This document shows positions 8,373-17,591 of a stretch of DNA of 64,000 nucleotides, piece after piece (within the stretch, counting starts at the first letter, position 1; each line of letters starts with the position of its first letter). Position numbers and translations under genes: made by a program. The stretch lies in the NCBI GenBank assembly GCA_013215655.1, contig JABSOX010000011.1:13024-77023 (forward strand). Direction: 5' to 3'. The notes under the pieces were generated by a model. That model had not been told where the DNA came from and searched no databases. It saw only the letters and a program-made list of their open reading frames with translations. The stretch comes from Colwellia sp. Lineage in GTDB: Bacteria; Pseudomonadota; Gammaproteobacteria; Enterobacterales; Alteromonadaceae.

Positions 8373-8780
8373 TTAATCAATTTTTGAACCTAACAGTTTG
8401 TGTAATTTTGCTTGCTGATCTTTATTACAAAGTTCATCAATGAGAATTCGCAGAATATGAGATTTTGCTAATTTAGTATCAATAGCAAGATCTTGTAATT
8501 GTGCAATCGCTTCTTCACTTAACGTAAAAGTAGCATGACGAAATGGTTGATTTTCTTTTGATGACTTCGCGTCATTTTCGTTTTTTTGTTTAACATATTG
8601 CTTAGTCGCTAATACTGCTTGTGTTAAGTTTAACTCGTTATAATTTACGCCACTAACAATTTCAGGCGCACCTTTAGCGTAATTATCCGCATCAGAGATA
8701 AACTCATCAACGGTAAACTTTCTTTTTTTTCCTCCGCCGTCCATGGATTTTTTAAGATCAGTTAAACTCATGTGAGTCAT
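8373..8780 (-). CDS. Ribbon-helix-helix partner of ParA-like ATPase
   Basis: The 135-residue product has a basic, glycine-rich N-terminus (SMDGGGKKRKFTVDEFI) and a disordered, charged middle. A C-terminal ribbon-helix-helix-like segment at about 93-128 includes FRHATFTLSEEAIAQLQDLA. It overlaps the end of the ParA-like gene by 23 bases, which implies translational coupling; an internal ATG at 8771 is an equally possible start. A small RHH protein encoded just after a short ParA is the arrangement of ParF/ParG (type Ib) partition cassettes, in which the RHH protein binds the centromere and stimulates the ATPase. That role is inferred from context. Confidence 0.65.
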   Translation of the reverse strand: MTHMSLTDLKKSMDGGGKKRKFTVDEFISDADNYAKGAPEIVSGVNYNELNLTQAVLATKQYVKQKNENDAKSSKENQPFRHATFTLSEEAIAQLQDLAIDTKLAKSHILRILIDELCNKDQQAKLHKLLGSKID

Positions 8781-9426
8781 CCGGTTTCATTGCCATTAAT
8801 TCCTCTGCGATTGCGATCATTTCAATTGCGGCTTTGCCTTCAGGGTCTATTTCTAATACTGAAGAACCTTTTTCTTCACTATCATCATAAACGTTACGAT
8901 TAAAGGTTACCGCATCAAGCACATTAATACCAAAAGAACTACACACCTCTTTTGCTTCAAGTATGCGAGTTGCTTGATTGGGTAAAGAGGGACATTGGGT
9001 AATAACAAAAGAGGCAAGCATTTTTGGGTTAACCATTTTACAAGTACTCAACATGTCTTCCATATGGGGGACGGTTTTTAAATCACGCCGTTTGGGTCTT
9101 AACGGAATTATCACATGGTCAGCAACCGACATCGCAGCACGTAATGCCAGGTTATCTTGACCACCACAATCAACAATCACATAGTCGTAATGTTGATTAA
9201 GACTCAACAAATCATTACGAATTTTTCCATAGAGTTGAATACAGTTAATCGCCGGTAACGAAGGATCCGTATTGCGTGTTTGAATCCAGTCTGACGTGGT
9301 ACGTTGCGGGTCACAGTCAACCATTAATACAATGGCATTTTTATCTCGGGCAAAATAAACAGCTAAATTTTGTGCTAAGCAGCTTTTACCGCTACCGCCC
9401 TTTTCCCCGCCAACTAATATCATCAT
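8758..9426 (-). CDS. ParA/ParF-like ATPase
   Basis: This 222-residue Walker-type ATPase has the deviant Walker A motif GGEKGGSGKSCLAQN near the start, DCDPQRTTSDW (A' motif) and VIVDCGGQDNLAL (Walker B). It lacks the N-terminal HTH of long ParA proteins, so it is of the short ParF/MinD-like type. Such ATPases form dynamic gradients on DNA or membrane to position plasmids, chromosome regions or protein clusters. The RHH partner overlaps its 3' end. The pair sits between ribosomal protein genes and radC on what appears to be the chromosome, so it positions something unknown or is a relic of a plasmid-type cassette. Confidence 0.85.
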   Translation of the reverse strand: MMILVGGEKGGSGKSCLAQNLAVYFARDKNAIVLMVDCDPQRTTSDWIQTRNTDPSLPAINCIQLYGKIRNDLLSLNQHYDYVIVDCGGQDNLALRAAMSVADHVIIPLRPKRRDLKTVPHMEDMLSTCKMVNPKMLASFVITQCPSLPNQATRILEAKEVCSSFGINVLDAVTFNRNVYDDSEEKGSSVLEIDPEGKAAIEMIAIAEELMAMKPDDSHEFN

Positions 9427-9541
9427 TTTTATAATTCCTTCTACTACCTGTTATTTGATTTACCTTGCTAAGAATTGCACTTTCATAAATACCACAGTCA
9501 CATTTTAGTATAGTTTATTTTGCTCTAATTAGACTTTATGC

Positions 9542-9847
9542 CTAATCATTAAGTCGTAAAGCAATTTCAAACCAACCACTGTTTTGTTTATTACAACGGA
9601 GCACTCGTCCATATAAGCGTTGGCTATTAGGATTGGCCGCTTTAAAAATAATAGTAACTTCTGCTGAAACATCGATAGGTTGGTCACAATCCATCCGTAA
9701 ACCGCCGCGTGAAAAATCAAGACAGGCTATTTTTTTTTGATGTTGATGACCTTGATCATCGGTCCAAACAATGTCGACCAACTCTTTTTCCATATCTAAT
9801 CGAAATGATTGACGACGTTCCGATTCCTTATCATTTATATCTGTCAT
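9542..9847 (-). CDS. Single-domain PilZ protein (c-di-GMP receptor)
   Basis: The 101-residue protein is essentially one PilZ domain. Both parts of the cyclic-di-GMP binding signature are present: RxxxR at Arg12-Arg16 (RRQSFR) and D/NxSxxG at Asp44-Gly49 (DFSRGG). It should therefore bind the second messenger and act on a partner, typically in motility, exopolysaccharide or surface control. It lies 27 bases downstream of radC on the same strand. The ParA-like pair follows after 115 bases, so a shared transcript is possible but not shown. Confidence 0.9.
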   Translation of the reverse strand: MTDINDKESERRQSFRLDMEKELVDIVWTDDQGHQHQKKIACLDFSRGGLRMDCDQPIDVSAEVTIIFKAANPNSQRLYGRVLRCNKQNSGWFEIALRLND

Positions 9848-9874
9848 ATTCGTTCCTTACAACGCATTAATACT

Positions 9875-10549
9875 TCAAAGTTCATTGTGCTCGGCAAAAG
9901 AATAACACTGATGCCCTGCAACAATTATATGGTCTAGTACCCTTACATCAATCAATGCTAAGGCCTGTTCTAATCTGATTGTTATCTGTTTATCTGCAGT
10001 GCTCGCTTCAGCAATCCCAGAGGGATGATTATGTGCAAGTATCACCGCTGCCGCATGATGTTTTAACGCATGTTCAACCACAATACGGGGATAAACAGCC
10101 GCTGCATCTATGGTGCCATAAAACAAACGTTCAAATTTAATAACTTGATGTTGATTGTTCAAAAATAATACCGCAAAAACTTCACGGCTTTCTTGTCGTA
10201 ATTCACTGACCAAATAATTATGTGTCGCTCGCGAAGATGTAAGTTCTACACCCTGTTGCAATTGCTCCGCAAGGTACCTCTTCGACATTTCCAAACAAGC
10301 TTGTAATTGCACATATTTAGCTGTTCCTAAACCATGTTGCTGGCAAAACTCATCATGTGATGACCGATAAATAGCAGAAATGCTACCAAAGTTTTGTAAT
10401 AGAGCTCTTGCTAGTTCCACCACATTACACCCTTTCACTCCGGTTCTTAAAAAAATAGCCAATAATTCAGCATCACTTAAACTTGATGCACCTAAAGTTA
10501 ATAATTTTTCTCTAGGGCGCTCTACACTTGGCCAATCTTTTAACATCAA
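9875..10549 (-). CDS. radC: RadC/JAB domain protein
   Basis: The 224-residue protein has an N-terminal helix-hairpin-helix region ([20 protein letters not shown]) and a C-terminal JAB/MPN-type metal site. The metal site shows [10 protein letters not shown] followed by the aspartate in STADKQI. The family was named for DNA repair, though its biochemical role is still unsettled. Its place next to coaBC, transcribed divergently, is the conserved gammaproteobacterial order. The product starts [16 protein letters not shown], and the second Met is the more usual start. Confidence 0.95.
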   Translation of the reverse strand: MMLKDWPSVERPREKLLTLGASSLSDAELLAIFLRTGVKGCNVVELARALLQNFGSISAIYRSSHDEFCQQHGLGTAKYVQLQACLEMSKRYLAEQLQQGVELTSSRATHNYLVSELRQESREVFAVLFLNNQHQVIKFERLFYGTIDAAAVYPRIVVEHALKHHAAAVILAHNHPSGIAEASTADKQITIRLEQALALIDVRVLDHIIVAGHQCYSFAEHNEL

Positions 10550-10662
10550 TGCATCCTTGCAGTATTTTATTTACCCGTGAAATCTCAAAATGCGAATTTG
10601 AGGTATCACTCACAAAATAATGATATCTTAACGACAACAATATTTATTAATACTAGCAGCTT

Positions 10663-11889
10663 ATGGAAATTCTACAGGGCAAAAACATCCTTCTTGGCAT
10701 AACAGGTGGTATCGCCGCGTACAAAACGCCAGAATTAGTGCGACGTTTAAAAGATCATGGCGCTAATATTCGTGTTGTCATGACCGAAGGAGCTAAAGCA
10801 TTTATTACGCCACTTACCTTACAAGCTGTTTCAGGTAACGGTGTTGCAGACAGTCTGCTTGATACGCAGGCTGAATTAGCCATGGGTCATATTGAATTAG
10901 CTAAATGGGCAGATTTAATTGTTATTGCGCCAGCGACTGCTGATGCTATTGCCCGTATTGCTTGTGGCATGGCAAATGATTTATTAACCACTATTTGTTT
11001 AGCTACTGCCGCTCCTCTTGCTATTGCGCCGGCAATGAATCAACAAATGTGGCATGCACAGGCGACTCAAGATAACGTCGCTAGATTAGCGGCGCGCAAC
11101 GTGAAAATCTGGGGTCCAGGCTCAGGCGAACAAGCCTGTGGCGATGTCGGTTTAGGACGCATGCTTGATGTACCTGAACTCGTTGATTTAATTTGTCAGC
11201 ACTACCAAGCTCATGCAACTAGCCCAAATAAACAGACTACGTTATCAGGACAACGTTGGGTTATTACCGCCGGCCCTACTCGTGAAGCAATAGACCCTGT
11301 TCGTTATATTTCTAATCACAGTTCAGGAAAAATGGGTTATGCCATTGCCCAAGCGGCGCAACAAGCAGGTGCCTCTGTCACTATAATTTCAGGCCCAGTC
11401 ACTATCGTGTCACCTAAAGATTGTAATGTTATTAATGTATATAGCGCATTAGAAATGCATCAGCACGCATTAGAACAAGCTAAAAATGCAACGGTATTTG
11501 TTGCCTGCGCTGCCGTTGCCGATTATCGAGTAAGTGAAATTGCAGAGCAAAAAATCAAAAAGTCCAATGTTGAATTACAACTTAACTTAGTTAAAAATCC
11601 TGATATTGTCGCCGATGTTGCGGCGTTAGCCAAAAGACCATTTACTGTAGGTTTTGCCGCTGAAACTCAAGATTTAGAAAAATATGCCCTTGGCAAACTA
11701 AAGCGCAAAAACCTCGATATGATTGCTGCCAATAACGTTGCGACCGCAGGACAAGGATTTAACAGTGATAATAACGCTCTAACAGTATTTAGCAAAAGTA
11801 AGACTATTGAGCTGCCCTTAACCAGCAAAGAGCAACTAGCTAAACAACTGGTCACCTTAATTACACAACAACAATCAAAAAGTGAGTAA
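10663..11889 (+). CDS. coaBC: Bifunctional CoaBC (coenzyme A biosynthesis)
   Basis: This 408-residue enzyme couples phosphopantothenate to cysteine (CoaB) and decarboxylates the product to 4'-phosphopantetheine (CoaC). The N-terminal FMN-dependent CoaC half shows [18 protein letters not shown] and the substrate-lid motif [13 protein letters not shown]. The C-terminal CoaB half begins near residue 200 with [20 protein letters not shown] and contains AAVADYRV and the KIKK stretch. Length and order are normal. It diverges from radC and precedes slmA by 68 bases. The dut gene that often separates coaBC and slmA is absent. Confidence 0.97.
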   Translation: MEILQGKNILLGITGGIAAYKTPELVRRLKDHGANIRVVMTEGAKAFITPLTLQAVSGNGVADSLLDTQAELAMGHIELAKWADLIVIAPATADAIARIACGMANDLLTTICLATAAPLAIAPAMNQQMWHAQATQDNVARLAARNVKIWGPGSGEQACGDVGLGRMLDVPELVDLICQHYQAHATSPNKQTTLSGQRWVITAGPTREAIDPVRYISNHSSGKMGYAIAQAAQQAGASVTIISGPVTIVSPKDCNVINVYSALEMHQHALEQAKNATVFVACAAVADYRVSEIAEQKIKKSNVELQLNLVKNPDIVADVAALAKRPFTVGFAAETQDLEKYALGKLKRKNLDMIAANNVATAGQGFNSDNNALTVFSKSKTIELPLTSKEQLAKQLVTLITQQQSKSE

Positions 11890-11957
11890 TCACTTAGCTT
11901 CTGTTATTCTATTTCAAAGCACCTAATAATAATTAAATACTATAGAGAATCAGTTTT

Positions 11958-12542
11958 ATGCCGGTCACTCAAAAACCAAACCGTAAACAACAAATATTAG
12001 AATGTTTAGCACGTATGTTAGAAAGTGGTCATGGCCAACGTATCACTACCGCTAAGCTTGCCGCTGAAGTGGGTGTATCAGAAGCCGCTTTATACCGTCA
12101 TTTTCCTTCTAAAGCACGTATGTTTGAAGGGTTAATTGAGTTTATTGAAGAGTCAGTTTTCTCTCGAATAAATCTAATTTTAAGTGATCACAAAGAAGCA
12201 TTAGTTCGCTGTCATCATATTTTGCATGTTTTGCTTATTTTTGCTGAACGTAACCCTGGCATGTGCCGTATTTTATCGGGTGATGCACTAATGGGCGAGA
12301 ATGAACGTTTACGTATTCGTGTTAATCAATTTTTTGAGAAGTTAGAATCACAATTTAAACAAGTATTACGTGAAAGAAAATTACGTGAAGGTAAAGGATT
12401 CTCGATTAACGAACAAGCTTTAGCCAACCTTCTTACCGCTTATGCTGAAGGAAAAATCAGCCAATACGTGCGCTCTGAATTTCAGAAAAAACCCAGTAAT
12501 GATTTTAATGATCAGTGGCAATTTTTAATGGCGAGTAAATAG
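11958..12542 (+). CDS. slmA: Nucleoid occlusion factor SlmA
   Basis: The 194-residue TetR-family protein blocks FtsZ ring assembly over unsegregated DNA. It has the SlmA-specific N-terminus ([18 protein letters not shown]) and a HTH at about residues 30-52 ([21 protein letters not shown]). Its long C-terminal helical domain lacks the ligand pocket character of metabolic TetR repressors. The ATG follows TAGAGAATCA. It lies directly after coaBC, as in other gammaproteobacteria. Confidence 0.95.
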   Translation: MPVTQKPNRKQQILECLARMLESGHGQRITTAKLAAEVGVSEAALYRHFPSKARMFEGLIEFIEESVFSRINLILSDHKEALVRCHHILHVLLIFAERNPGMCRILSGDALMGENERLRIRVNQFFEKLESQFKQVLRERKLREGKGFSINEQALANLLTAYAEGKISQYVRSEFQKKPSNDFNDQWQFLMASK

Positions 12543-12620
12543 TACTTTTCAATAAACTAAATAAAGTTAAAAAATAATATATCAAAAATACAATAATTAT
12601 AAAAAGATCAAGAGGTACTC

Positions 12621-14108
12621 GTGAGTAAATTATCACAACTAAAACCAACCATGTTATGGCAATTATTTGAAAAAATATGCAGCATTCCCCACCCTTCAAA
12701 ACATGAACAACAAATTTCAGCTTGGATACAAGGCTGGGCTCGAGATTTAGGTTTAGTCGTTAAAGAAGATAAAGTTGGCAATATTGCGATCAGCAAACCC
12801 GCTACCCAAGGCTATGAAAATCGTCAAGCGGTTATTCTACAAGCTCATATGGATATGGTGCCGCAAAAAAATTCTGATAATAATCATGATTTTTTAACTG
12901 ATCCCATTAAGCCTTATATCAATACAGAAACAGACGCTAATGGTATTAGTAGTGATTGGGTAACCGCTGAAGGTACCACCTTAGGCGCCGACAACGGTAT
13001 TGGTTTATGTTCAGCATTAGCCGTATTGGCGAGCAACGATATTCCTCATGGTCCTTTAGAAGTATTGGTGACCATTGACGAGGAAGCAGGTATGACTGGC
13101 GCTTTTGGCTTGCAGCCAGATTGGTTAGCCGGTGAAATACTCATTAATACCGATTCTGAGCAAGAAGGCGAAGTCTATATGGGCTGTGCTGGTGGTATTG
13201 ATGGTGAAGCAACCTTTGATTTATCTTTTATCGACGTTCCTGCCGATCATCAATCGTTCAATTTATCCATTTCTGGCCTTAAAGGTGGGCATTCTGGCGT
13301 AGATATTCATACCGGTCGCGCTAATGCTAATAAGTTATTGGTACGATTTTTACTTGATGCGGCAACAAATCACGGCATTAAACTCACCGAATTGAATGGC
13401 GGTAGTTTACGCAATGCCATTCCACGAGAAGCCAACGCAAGTTTTGTTATCGCTAAGCAAGATGTTGACGCATTAAAATGCTCATTAGCGCAATACCTTT
13501 CAATGTTAAAAACAACCTTAGGTAGTATTGAAACAGGCATAGAAATGATGCTTATTTCACCAGAAACATTTGAACAATGTTGGTCAAATGATATTCAAAA
13601 GACTATTTTACGCGCGATAAATGCCTGCCCTAATGGTGTTATTCGCATGAGTGATGACATTGAAGGCATTGTCGAAACTTCAACAAATTTAGGTGTAATA
13701 CGCTGTAAAGGCAGAAAATTTGTAGTGATGTCACTGCTACGTAGTTTACATGATGACGGTCGTATGGAAATACAGACGATGATCCAGTCCGTATTTGAAT
13801 TGGCTGGTGCAAATATTAAATTTAGCGGAGGTTATCCCGGTTGGAAACCTGATACCAGTTCAGCCATTATGAAAGTGGTACGTGATACCTACCAAGGGTT
13901 ATTTAACAACGTGCCTGAAATAATGGTCATTCATGCAGGCCTTGAATGTGGGTTGTTTAAAACGGCTTATCCTAAATGGGATATGGTTTCATTTGGACCA
14001 ACCATTAAATTTCCACATTCACCCGATGAAAAAGTAGACATCGCCACCGTTGATCAGTACTGGCAATTATTACTGGCGGTATTGGCCGCTATACCTGTTA
14101 AGAACTAA
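12621..14108 (+). CDS. pepD: Cytosol nonspecific dipeptidase PepD (M20)
   Basis: The 495-residue zinc aminoacyl-histidine dipeptidase hydrolyses a broad range of dipeptides in the cytosol. M20 family metal and catalytic motifs are visible: LQAHMDMVPQ, GADNGIGLC and the catalytic DEEAGMTGAFGL, with the conserved GGHSGVDIH in the dimerisation domain. The start is GTG 12621, preceded by AAGAGGT. Length is normal. A long palindrome at 14147-14174 follows and may end the transcript. Confidence 0.95.
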   Translation: MSKLSQLKPTMLWQLFEKICSIPHPSKHEQQISAWIQGWARDLGLVVKEDKVGNIAISKPATQGYENRQAVILQAHMDMVPQKNSDNNHDFLTDPIKPYINTETDANGISSDWVTAEGTTLGADNGIGLCSALAVLASNDIPHGPLEVLVTIDEEAGMTGAFGLQPDWLAGEILINTDSEQEGEVYMGCAGGIDGEATFDLSFIDVPADHQSFNLSISGLKGGHSGVDIHTGRANANKLLVRFLLDAATNHGIKLTELNGGSLRNAIPREANASFVIAKQDVDALKCSLAQYLSMLKTTLGSIETGIEMMLISPETFEQCWSNDIQKTILRAINACPNGVIRMSDDIEGIVETSTNLGVIRCKGRKFVVMSLLRSLHDDGRMEIQTMIQSVFELAGANIKFSGGYPGWKPDTSSAIMKVVRDTYQGLFNNVPEIMVIHAGLECGLFKTAYPKWDMVSFGPTIKFPHSPDEKVDIATVDQYWQLLLAVLAAIPVKN

Positions 14109-14146
14109 TTAGGTTTTCCTTTAACATTAAAGAAGGCTCAGAGTTT

Positions 14147-14174
14147 AGAGCATTAGACTAAAGTCTAATGCTCT
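14147..14174. repeat. 13-bp perfect palindrome after pepD
   Basis: Arms 14147-14159 and 14162-14174 (AGAGCATTAGACT and its complement) surround two bases. No T-run follows, so it may be a processing or weak terminator hairpin, or a binding site upstream of the regulator gene at 14226. Confidence 0.6.
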
Positions 14175-14225
14175 ATTGCACCAACTTTGTATAATCTCTA
14201 ATGGGGACTTTTAAGGAATCATATT

Positions 14226-14885
14226 ATGATCCAGCCAGAAAAAATAATAATAGCTGACGATCATCCGTTATTTAGACAAGCACTATTAGATACATTAAAG
14301 TCTAAACTGACCGATACTACTTGGTTAGAAGCGCAAACGATCGAAGAATTAAATAAACAACTCACCAATCATAGTGACAGTGACTTGGTATTGCTTGATT
14401 TAAATATTCCCGGTGCTCATGGTTTTAATACTCTTATTCATGTACGTAATCATTATCCACAGATTCCTGTTGTCGTTGTTTCTGCTCACGAAGATCACGA
14501 TACTATAAGTAAAGCAATGCAATACGGTGCTGCTGGTTTTGTACCTAAATCAACACCTGTAGAAAATATTTTTACCGCCATTCAGCAAGTACTTTCCGGC
14601 GAAATATGGGTACCTGCAGCTTTCCAAAAAAACGCGGCAAGTAGTGAACACATTGATATTGCTGAAAGAGTAGCCAGTCTAACTCAACAGCAATACCGTA
14701 TTTTAATGATGTTTGCACAAGGCATGCTTAACAAACAAATTGCTTATGACTTAAATGTTTCTGAGGCCACAATTAAGGCTCATGCGACTGCAATATTTCG
14801 TAAATTAAATGTACGTAATAGAACACAAGCCGTTATCGCCATTAGTCAACTAGACCTTGCTGAACAAAGATTTTCTAATAGCTAG
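14226..14885 (+). CDS. LuxR-type response regulator (CrbR/ErdR-like)
   Basis: This 219-residue NarL/FixJ-type regulator has a receiver domain (acidic pair Asp11-Asp12, phospho-acceptor Asp58 in LLDLNIP, lysine in VPKSTP) and a C-terminal LuxR HTH (SLTQQQYRILMMFAQGMLNKQIA through HATAIFRKL). In Vibrio and Pseudomonas a close type of regulator (CrbR, also ErdR) pairs with an SSS-family histidine kinase to switch on acetate use. The kinase at 21072-24506 and the acetate-type permease at 25481-27471 make that pairing plausible here. The assignment to that subgroup is by overall resemblance. Confidence 0.8.
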   Translation: MIQPEKIIIADDHPLFRQALLDTLKSKLTDTTWLEAQTIEELNKQLTNHSDSDLVLLDLNIPGAHGFNTLIHVRNHYPQIPVVVVSAHEDHDTISKAMQYGAAGFVPKSTPVENIFTAIQQVLSGEIWVPAAFQKNAASSEHIDIAERVASLTQQQYRILMMFAQGMLNKQIAYDLNVSEATIKAHATAIFRKLNVRNRTQAVIAISQLDLAEQRFSNS

Positions 14886-14893
14886 AGCCAGCA

Positions 14894-16009
14894 TTACTTC
14901 TTTTCTATAATTGAAATTATTTGCTCTGCCACTAATGCTGAAGAAAGATAGTTTTGCCCGGTCACTAAGCGACCATCCACTTCAATATGTGCTTGGCCTC
15001 GTTTTGATACCTTAAATATGCCATCTCGCTGTTCAATGCTTTGTTGTATTAAAAAAGGAAATTGTTTGAAGTGTGCCGATTTTTGGTTTTCATAAGCTTC
15101 TGGATAACCACTGATACGTTTACCTGTAACTAAATACTTACCGTCTTTCGTTTTTAAATTCACAATACCCGCAGTACCATGGCAAACCGAAGAAATAACA
15201 CCGTTAAAATCTTCATATATCGACATTGATATTTTTTGCAGTGTTTCATTTTCAGGTACACCGTACATCGCATTACCACCACCTACATAATGTACCGCAC
15301 GATAGTTCTTGGCAGTGATTTCTTGTGGTTTTTTAGTATGGCCAATTGCATACATAAAATCACTATTATACAAATATTGTTTGTGTAAAGTTTTAGAGGT
15401 ATCAATGTATGATAATGGAATTGCTCCGCCCTGCGGACTAACAAAATCTACGGTGTAACCTGCTTCTTTAAACGTATGGTAAGCATTAACAATTTCTGAA
15501 AAGCTTACGCCCGTTTTAACAGAAGAATTCCCATGAAAAGCAACATTTGAGACGATAAAAAGTATGCGTTTACCGTGCACATTACCCGCAACTTTATGTG
15601 CACTTTTACTCATGATTTTCCAACCACTCTTAAGTTTCTTAAGTAAAAACACATCTATAAAACGAAAGTCTCTTTCAGGAAAAATTATTTCAGCTTTGGC
15701 TGTCGCTACATCGCCGCGAATATCTATAGAAAGCACCTCACCAATTCTTCCTGTAGGTTTTCCATATTTACCATCGTCATACCAAGAAATATATTCTTCT
15801 ATGCCAACAACATTAAGCCCATCATCTTTATCATTAAGGTATAACAAGGCGTCTTGATAAAACGCTTTAGCAATCACGTCTTTTTTATTATACGAAGTAC
15901 CTTCAATATAATGATTAAGCGTGGTTAAAATTTGTTGTCGCACACTTTGAGCATGAACATTTTGTGATAATAAATAAATGAGGATGAATAAAATGAATTT
16001 TATATTCAT
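14894..16009 (-). CDS. Exported NTF2-like/DJ-1 (PfpI) fusion protein
   Basis: The start at 16009 gives 371 residues beginning with a Sec signal peptide (MNIKFILFILIYLLSQNVHA); an upstream ATG would add 13 residues that spoil it. Residues about 22-130 resemble NTF2-like/lumazine-binding domains (VRQQILTTLNHYIEGTSY to FIDVFLLKKLKSGWKI). From about residue 140 there is a DJ-1/PfpI domain with the nucleophile elbow SVCHGTAG, Cys276 and His277. The fusion suggests a periplasmic enzyme acting on a small aldehyde- or amide-like compound, but the substrate is unknown. It ends 8 bases from the convergent regulator gene. A membrane AraC regulator gene lies just upstream on the same strand. Confidence 0.75.
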   Translation of the reverse strand: MNIKFILFILIYLLSQNVHAQSVRQQILTTLNHYIEGTSYNKKDVIAKAFYQDALLYLNDKDDGLNVVGIEEYISWYDDGKYGKPTGRIGEVLSIDIRGDVATAKAEIIFPERDFRFIDVFLLKKLKSGWKIMSKSAHKVAGNVHGKRILFIVSNVAFHGNSSVKTGVSFSEIVNAYHTFKEAGYTVDFVSPQGGAIPLSYIDTSKTLHKQYLYNSDFMYAIGHTKKPQEITAKNYRAVHYVGGGNAMYGVPENETLQKISMSIYEDFNGVISSVCHGTAGIVNLKTKDGKYLVTGKRISGYPEAYENQKSAHFKQFPFLIQQSIEQRDGIFKVSKRGQAHIEVDGRLVTGQNYLSSALVAEQIISIIEKK

Positions 16010-16103
16010 ATTTTTTGTCTGCGCTATATAGTTAATTAGTGCAAACAACTTAGTTGGTTAAAAGAATACTTACATTCATAATTTATCATTTAGTACTACG
16101 GAA

Positions 16104-17153
16104 TTATAAATCAGGAGTAGCAGTATCTCGATATTTTGCAGGTGTTGTACCGGTATACTTTTTAAAAGCAGTATAAAATGTTGAATTGGAATTAAATCCA
16201 CATTGCTCAGCAATATCGTCCATTTTTAATTTTTTTTCCTGTAACAATAACGTCTGTGCTTTTAAAATTCGATACTCATTAACGAAGTTTGAAAAGGATG
16301 TGGCGATATTATCATTTAACAATTGAGAAAGTCGTTGCGTTGATATCGACATTTTTTTTGCGACTTGTGGCATGGTTAAATTGGCATTGGTGTATAGCAT
16401 TTCATTAGTCATTAATTGCTTAAGCTTAGTAATTAGCTCCTCTGCTTCACTGACAATAATCTTTTTATCTACATATTTAATAGATTTCAATGCTGCCATT
16501 TTACGACGATGAAAAATAACAGCCAAAAACGAGAGATAAAAAACAAAAGAAAATGAAAGAGCACCAACAATATAAGAAGTATAAGCAGCAGTGAAGTGCG
16601 CTAGCCAAATAAACACGTTACCAAAAAAGATACTAAGCAACCAAATATCATTTTCAGTAAATTTTTCTTTGTTATGACGCAATCGTAAAAATTCGTACCT
16701 TAAAATGTATGCCGATAATAAAATATAAAATAACCACTGATAACTGATCACTTTTAATAATAAAGACCACACCTCAGGATTACTTTGATATGGATAAATA
16801 ATGCCAATACTAGTAATAAATACAAAAAGTATTGCCAAGTGTATTTGCCAGCTCAACCATTGCCTTTGCTTCTGCTGTAAAGGTGAGTATTTACTACGAA
16901 TAAAAAGATAGAGGAACGGACCAACAAAAAAGAAGGCTGACAAACCTAGTTGCAGATAAATTTTTGCTAATTCATTATCAAAATAAAAGATCACTGACTT
17001 AAAAATTCGCACACTTAACATCAATAACATTGCGGCTAAAAAATAATTCGACTGCGCTTTGGGTTTTAAGAAGAAAAAATATAAGGCGAGCAAAACACCG
17101 TTAAATGCACCAAGGGCGCTGAAGAAAAATAAAAACTGTTGGTCTATGCTCAT
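16104..17153 (-). CDS. AraC-family regulator with membrane N-terminus
   Basis: The 349-residue protein has about seven predicted membrane helices in residues 5-215. The AraC-type DNA-binding domain lies at about 245-345, with two HTH units (NLTMPQVAKKMSISTQRLSQLL and MDDIAEQCGFNSNSTFYTAF) and the family ending KYTGTTPAKYRD. It is likely an inner-membrane one-component sensor that binds DNA directly. It lies 94 bases upstream of the NTF2/DJ-1 gene on the same strand and probably controls it. Confidence 0.88.
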   Translation of the reverse strand: MSIDQQFLFFFSALGAFNGVLLALYFFFLKPKAQSNYFLAAMLLMLSVRIFKSVIFYFDNELAKIYLQLGLSAFFFVGPFLYLFIRSKYSPLQQKQRQWLSWQIHLAILFVFITSIGIIYPYQSNPEVWSLLLKVISYQWLFYILLSAYILRYEFLRLRHNKEKFTENDIWLLSIFFGNVFIWLAHFTAAYTSYIVGALSFSFVFYLSFLAVIFHRRKMAALKSIKYVDKKIIVSEAEELITKLKQLMTNEMLYTNANLTMPQVAKKMSISTQRLSQLLNDNIATSFSNFVNEYRILKAQTLLLQEKKLKMDDIAEQCGFNSNSTFYTAFKKYTGTTPAKYRDTATPDL

Positions 17154-17435
17154 TTGTACTAATTACCATTCATATGCAGATTTTAGCAAGCTCGTTATTA
17201 TAAACAGACAAAGCTGTAATTGAAATATTGATTTTTACGCCAATAAAAATAATCTCTCTTTTATAAAACATGATCTAGATCAACCTTTAAGTCATTATAA
17301 ATTATACTTTTTAAATCATTAGCCGGTGCATTCTACATATTTTCATCGTAGTGTAAATATAATCATACGTATAAAAAAACCTTAACCCTATTAATTTCAG
17401 GGATATTTGTCTATTTTCACTTTTTTCCAAATATG

Positions 17436-17453
17436 CGTAAACTAATTTTTACG
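17436..17453 (+). promoter_or_regulatory. TyrR-type palindrome upstream of hppD
   Basis: CGTAAA-N6-TTTACG is a perfect inverted repeat that resembles the TyrR/PhhR box TGTAAA-N6-TTTACA. It lies 139 bases before hppD, a tyrosine catabolism gene. The rest of the 438-base gap between 17154 and 17591 holds no gene. Confidence 0.5.
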
Positions 17454-17591
17454 AATTTATTTGTCACATTGCTCATTAAAACCATAAAGTTCAGGGCTAT
17501 CAATTTTTTTTCAAACATTTAACATTAGTAACAATTGATACTAATGAGTTGGTACGTTCAAAGATATTAACTCAAAATTTAAGGAACTCTA

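Noticed and set aside
12505-12796. Antisense frames over the pepD start
   Set aside because: Shadows of pepD and slmA on the other strand without initiation signals.
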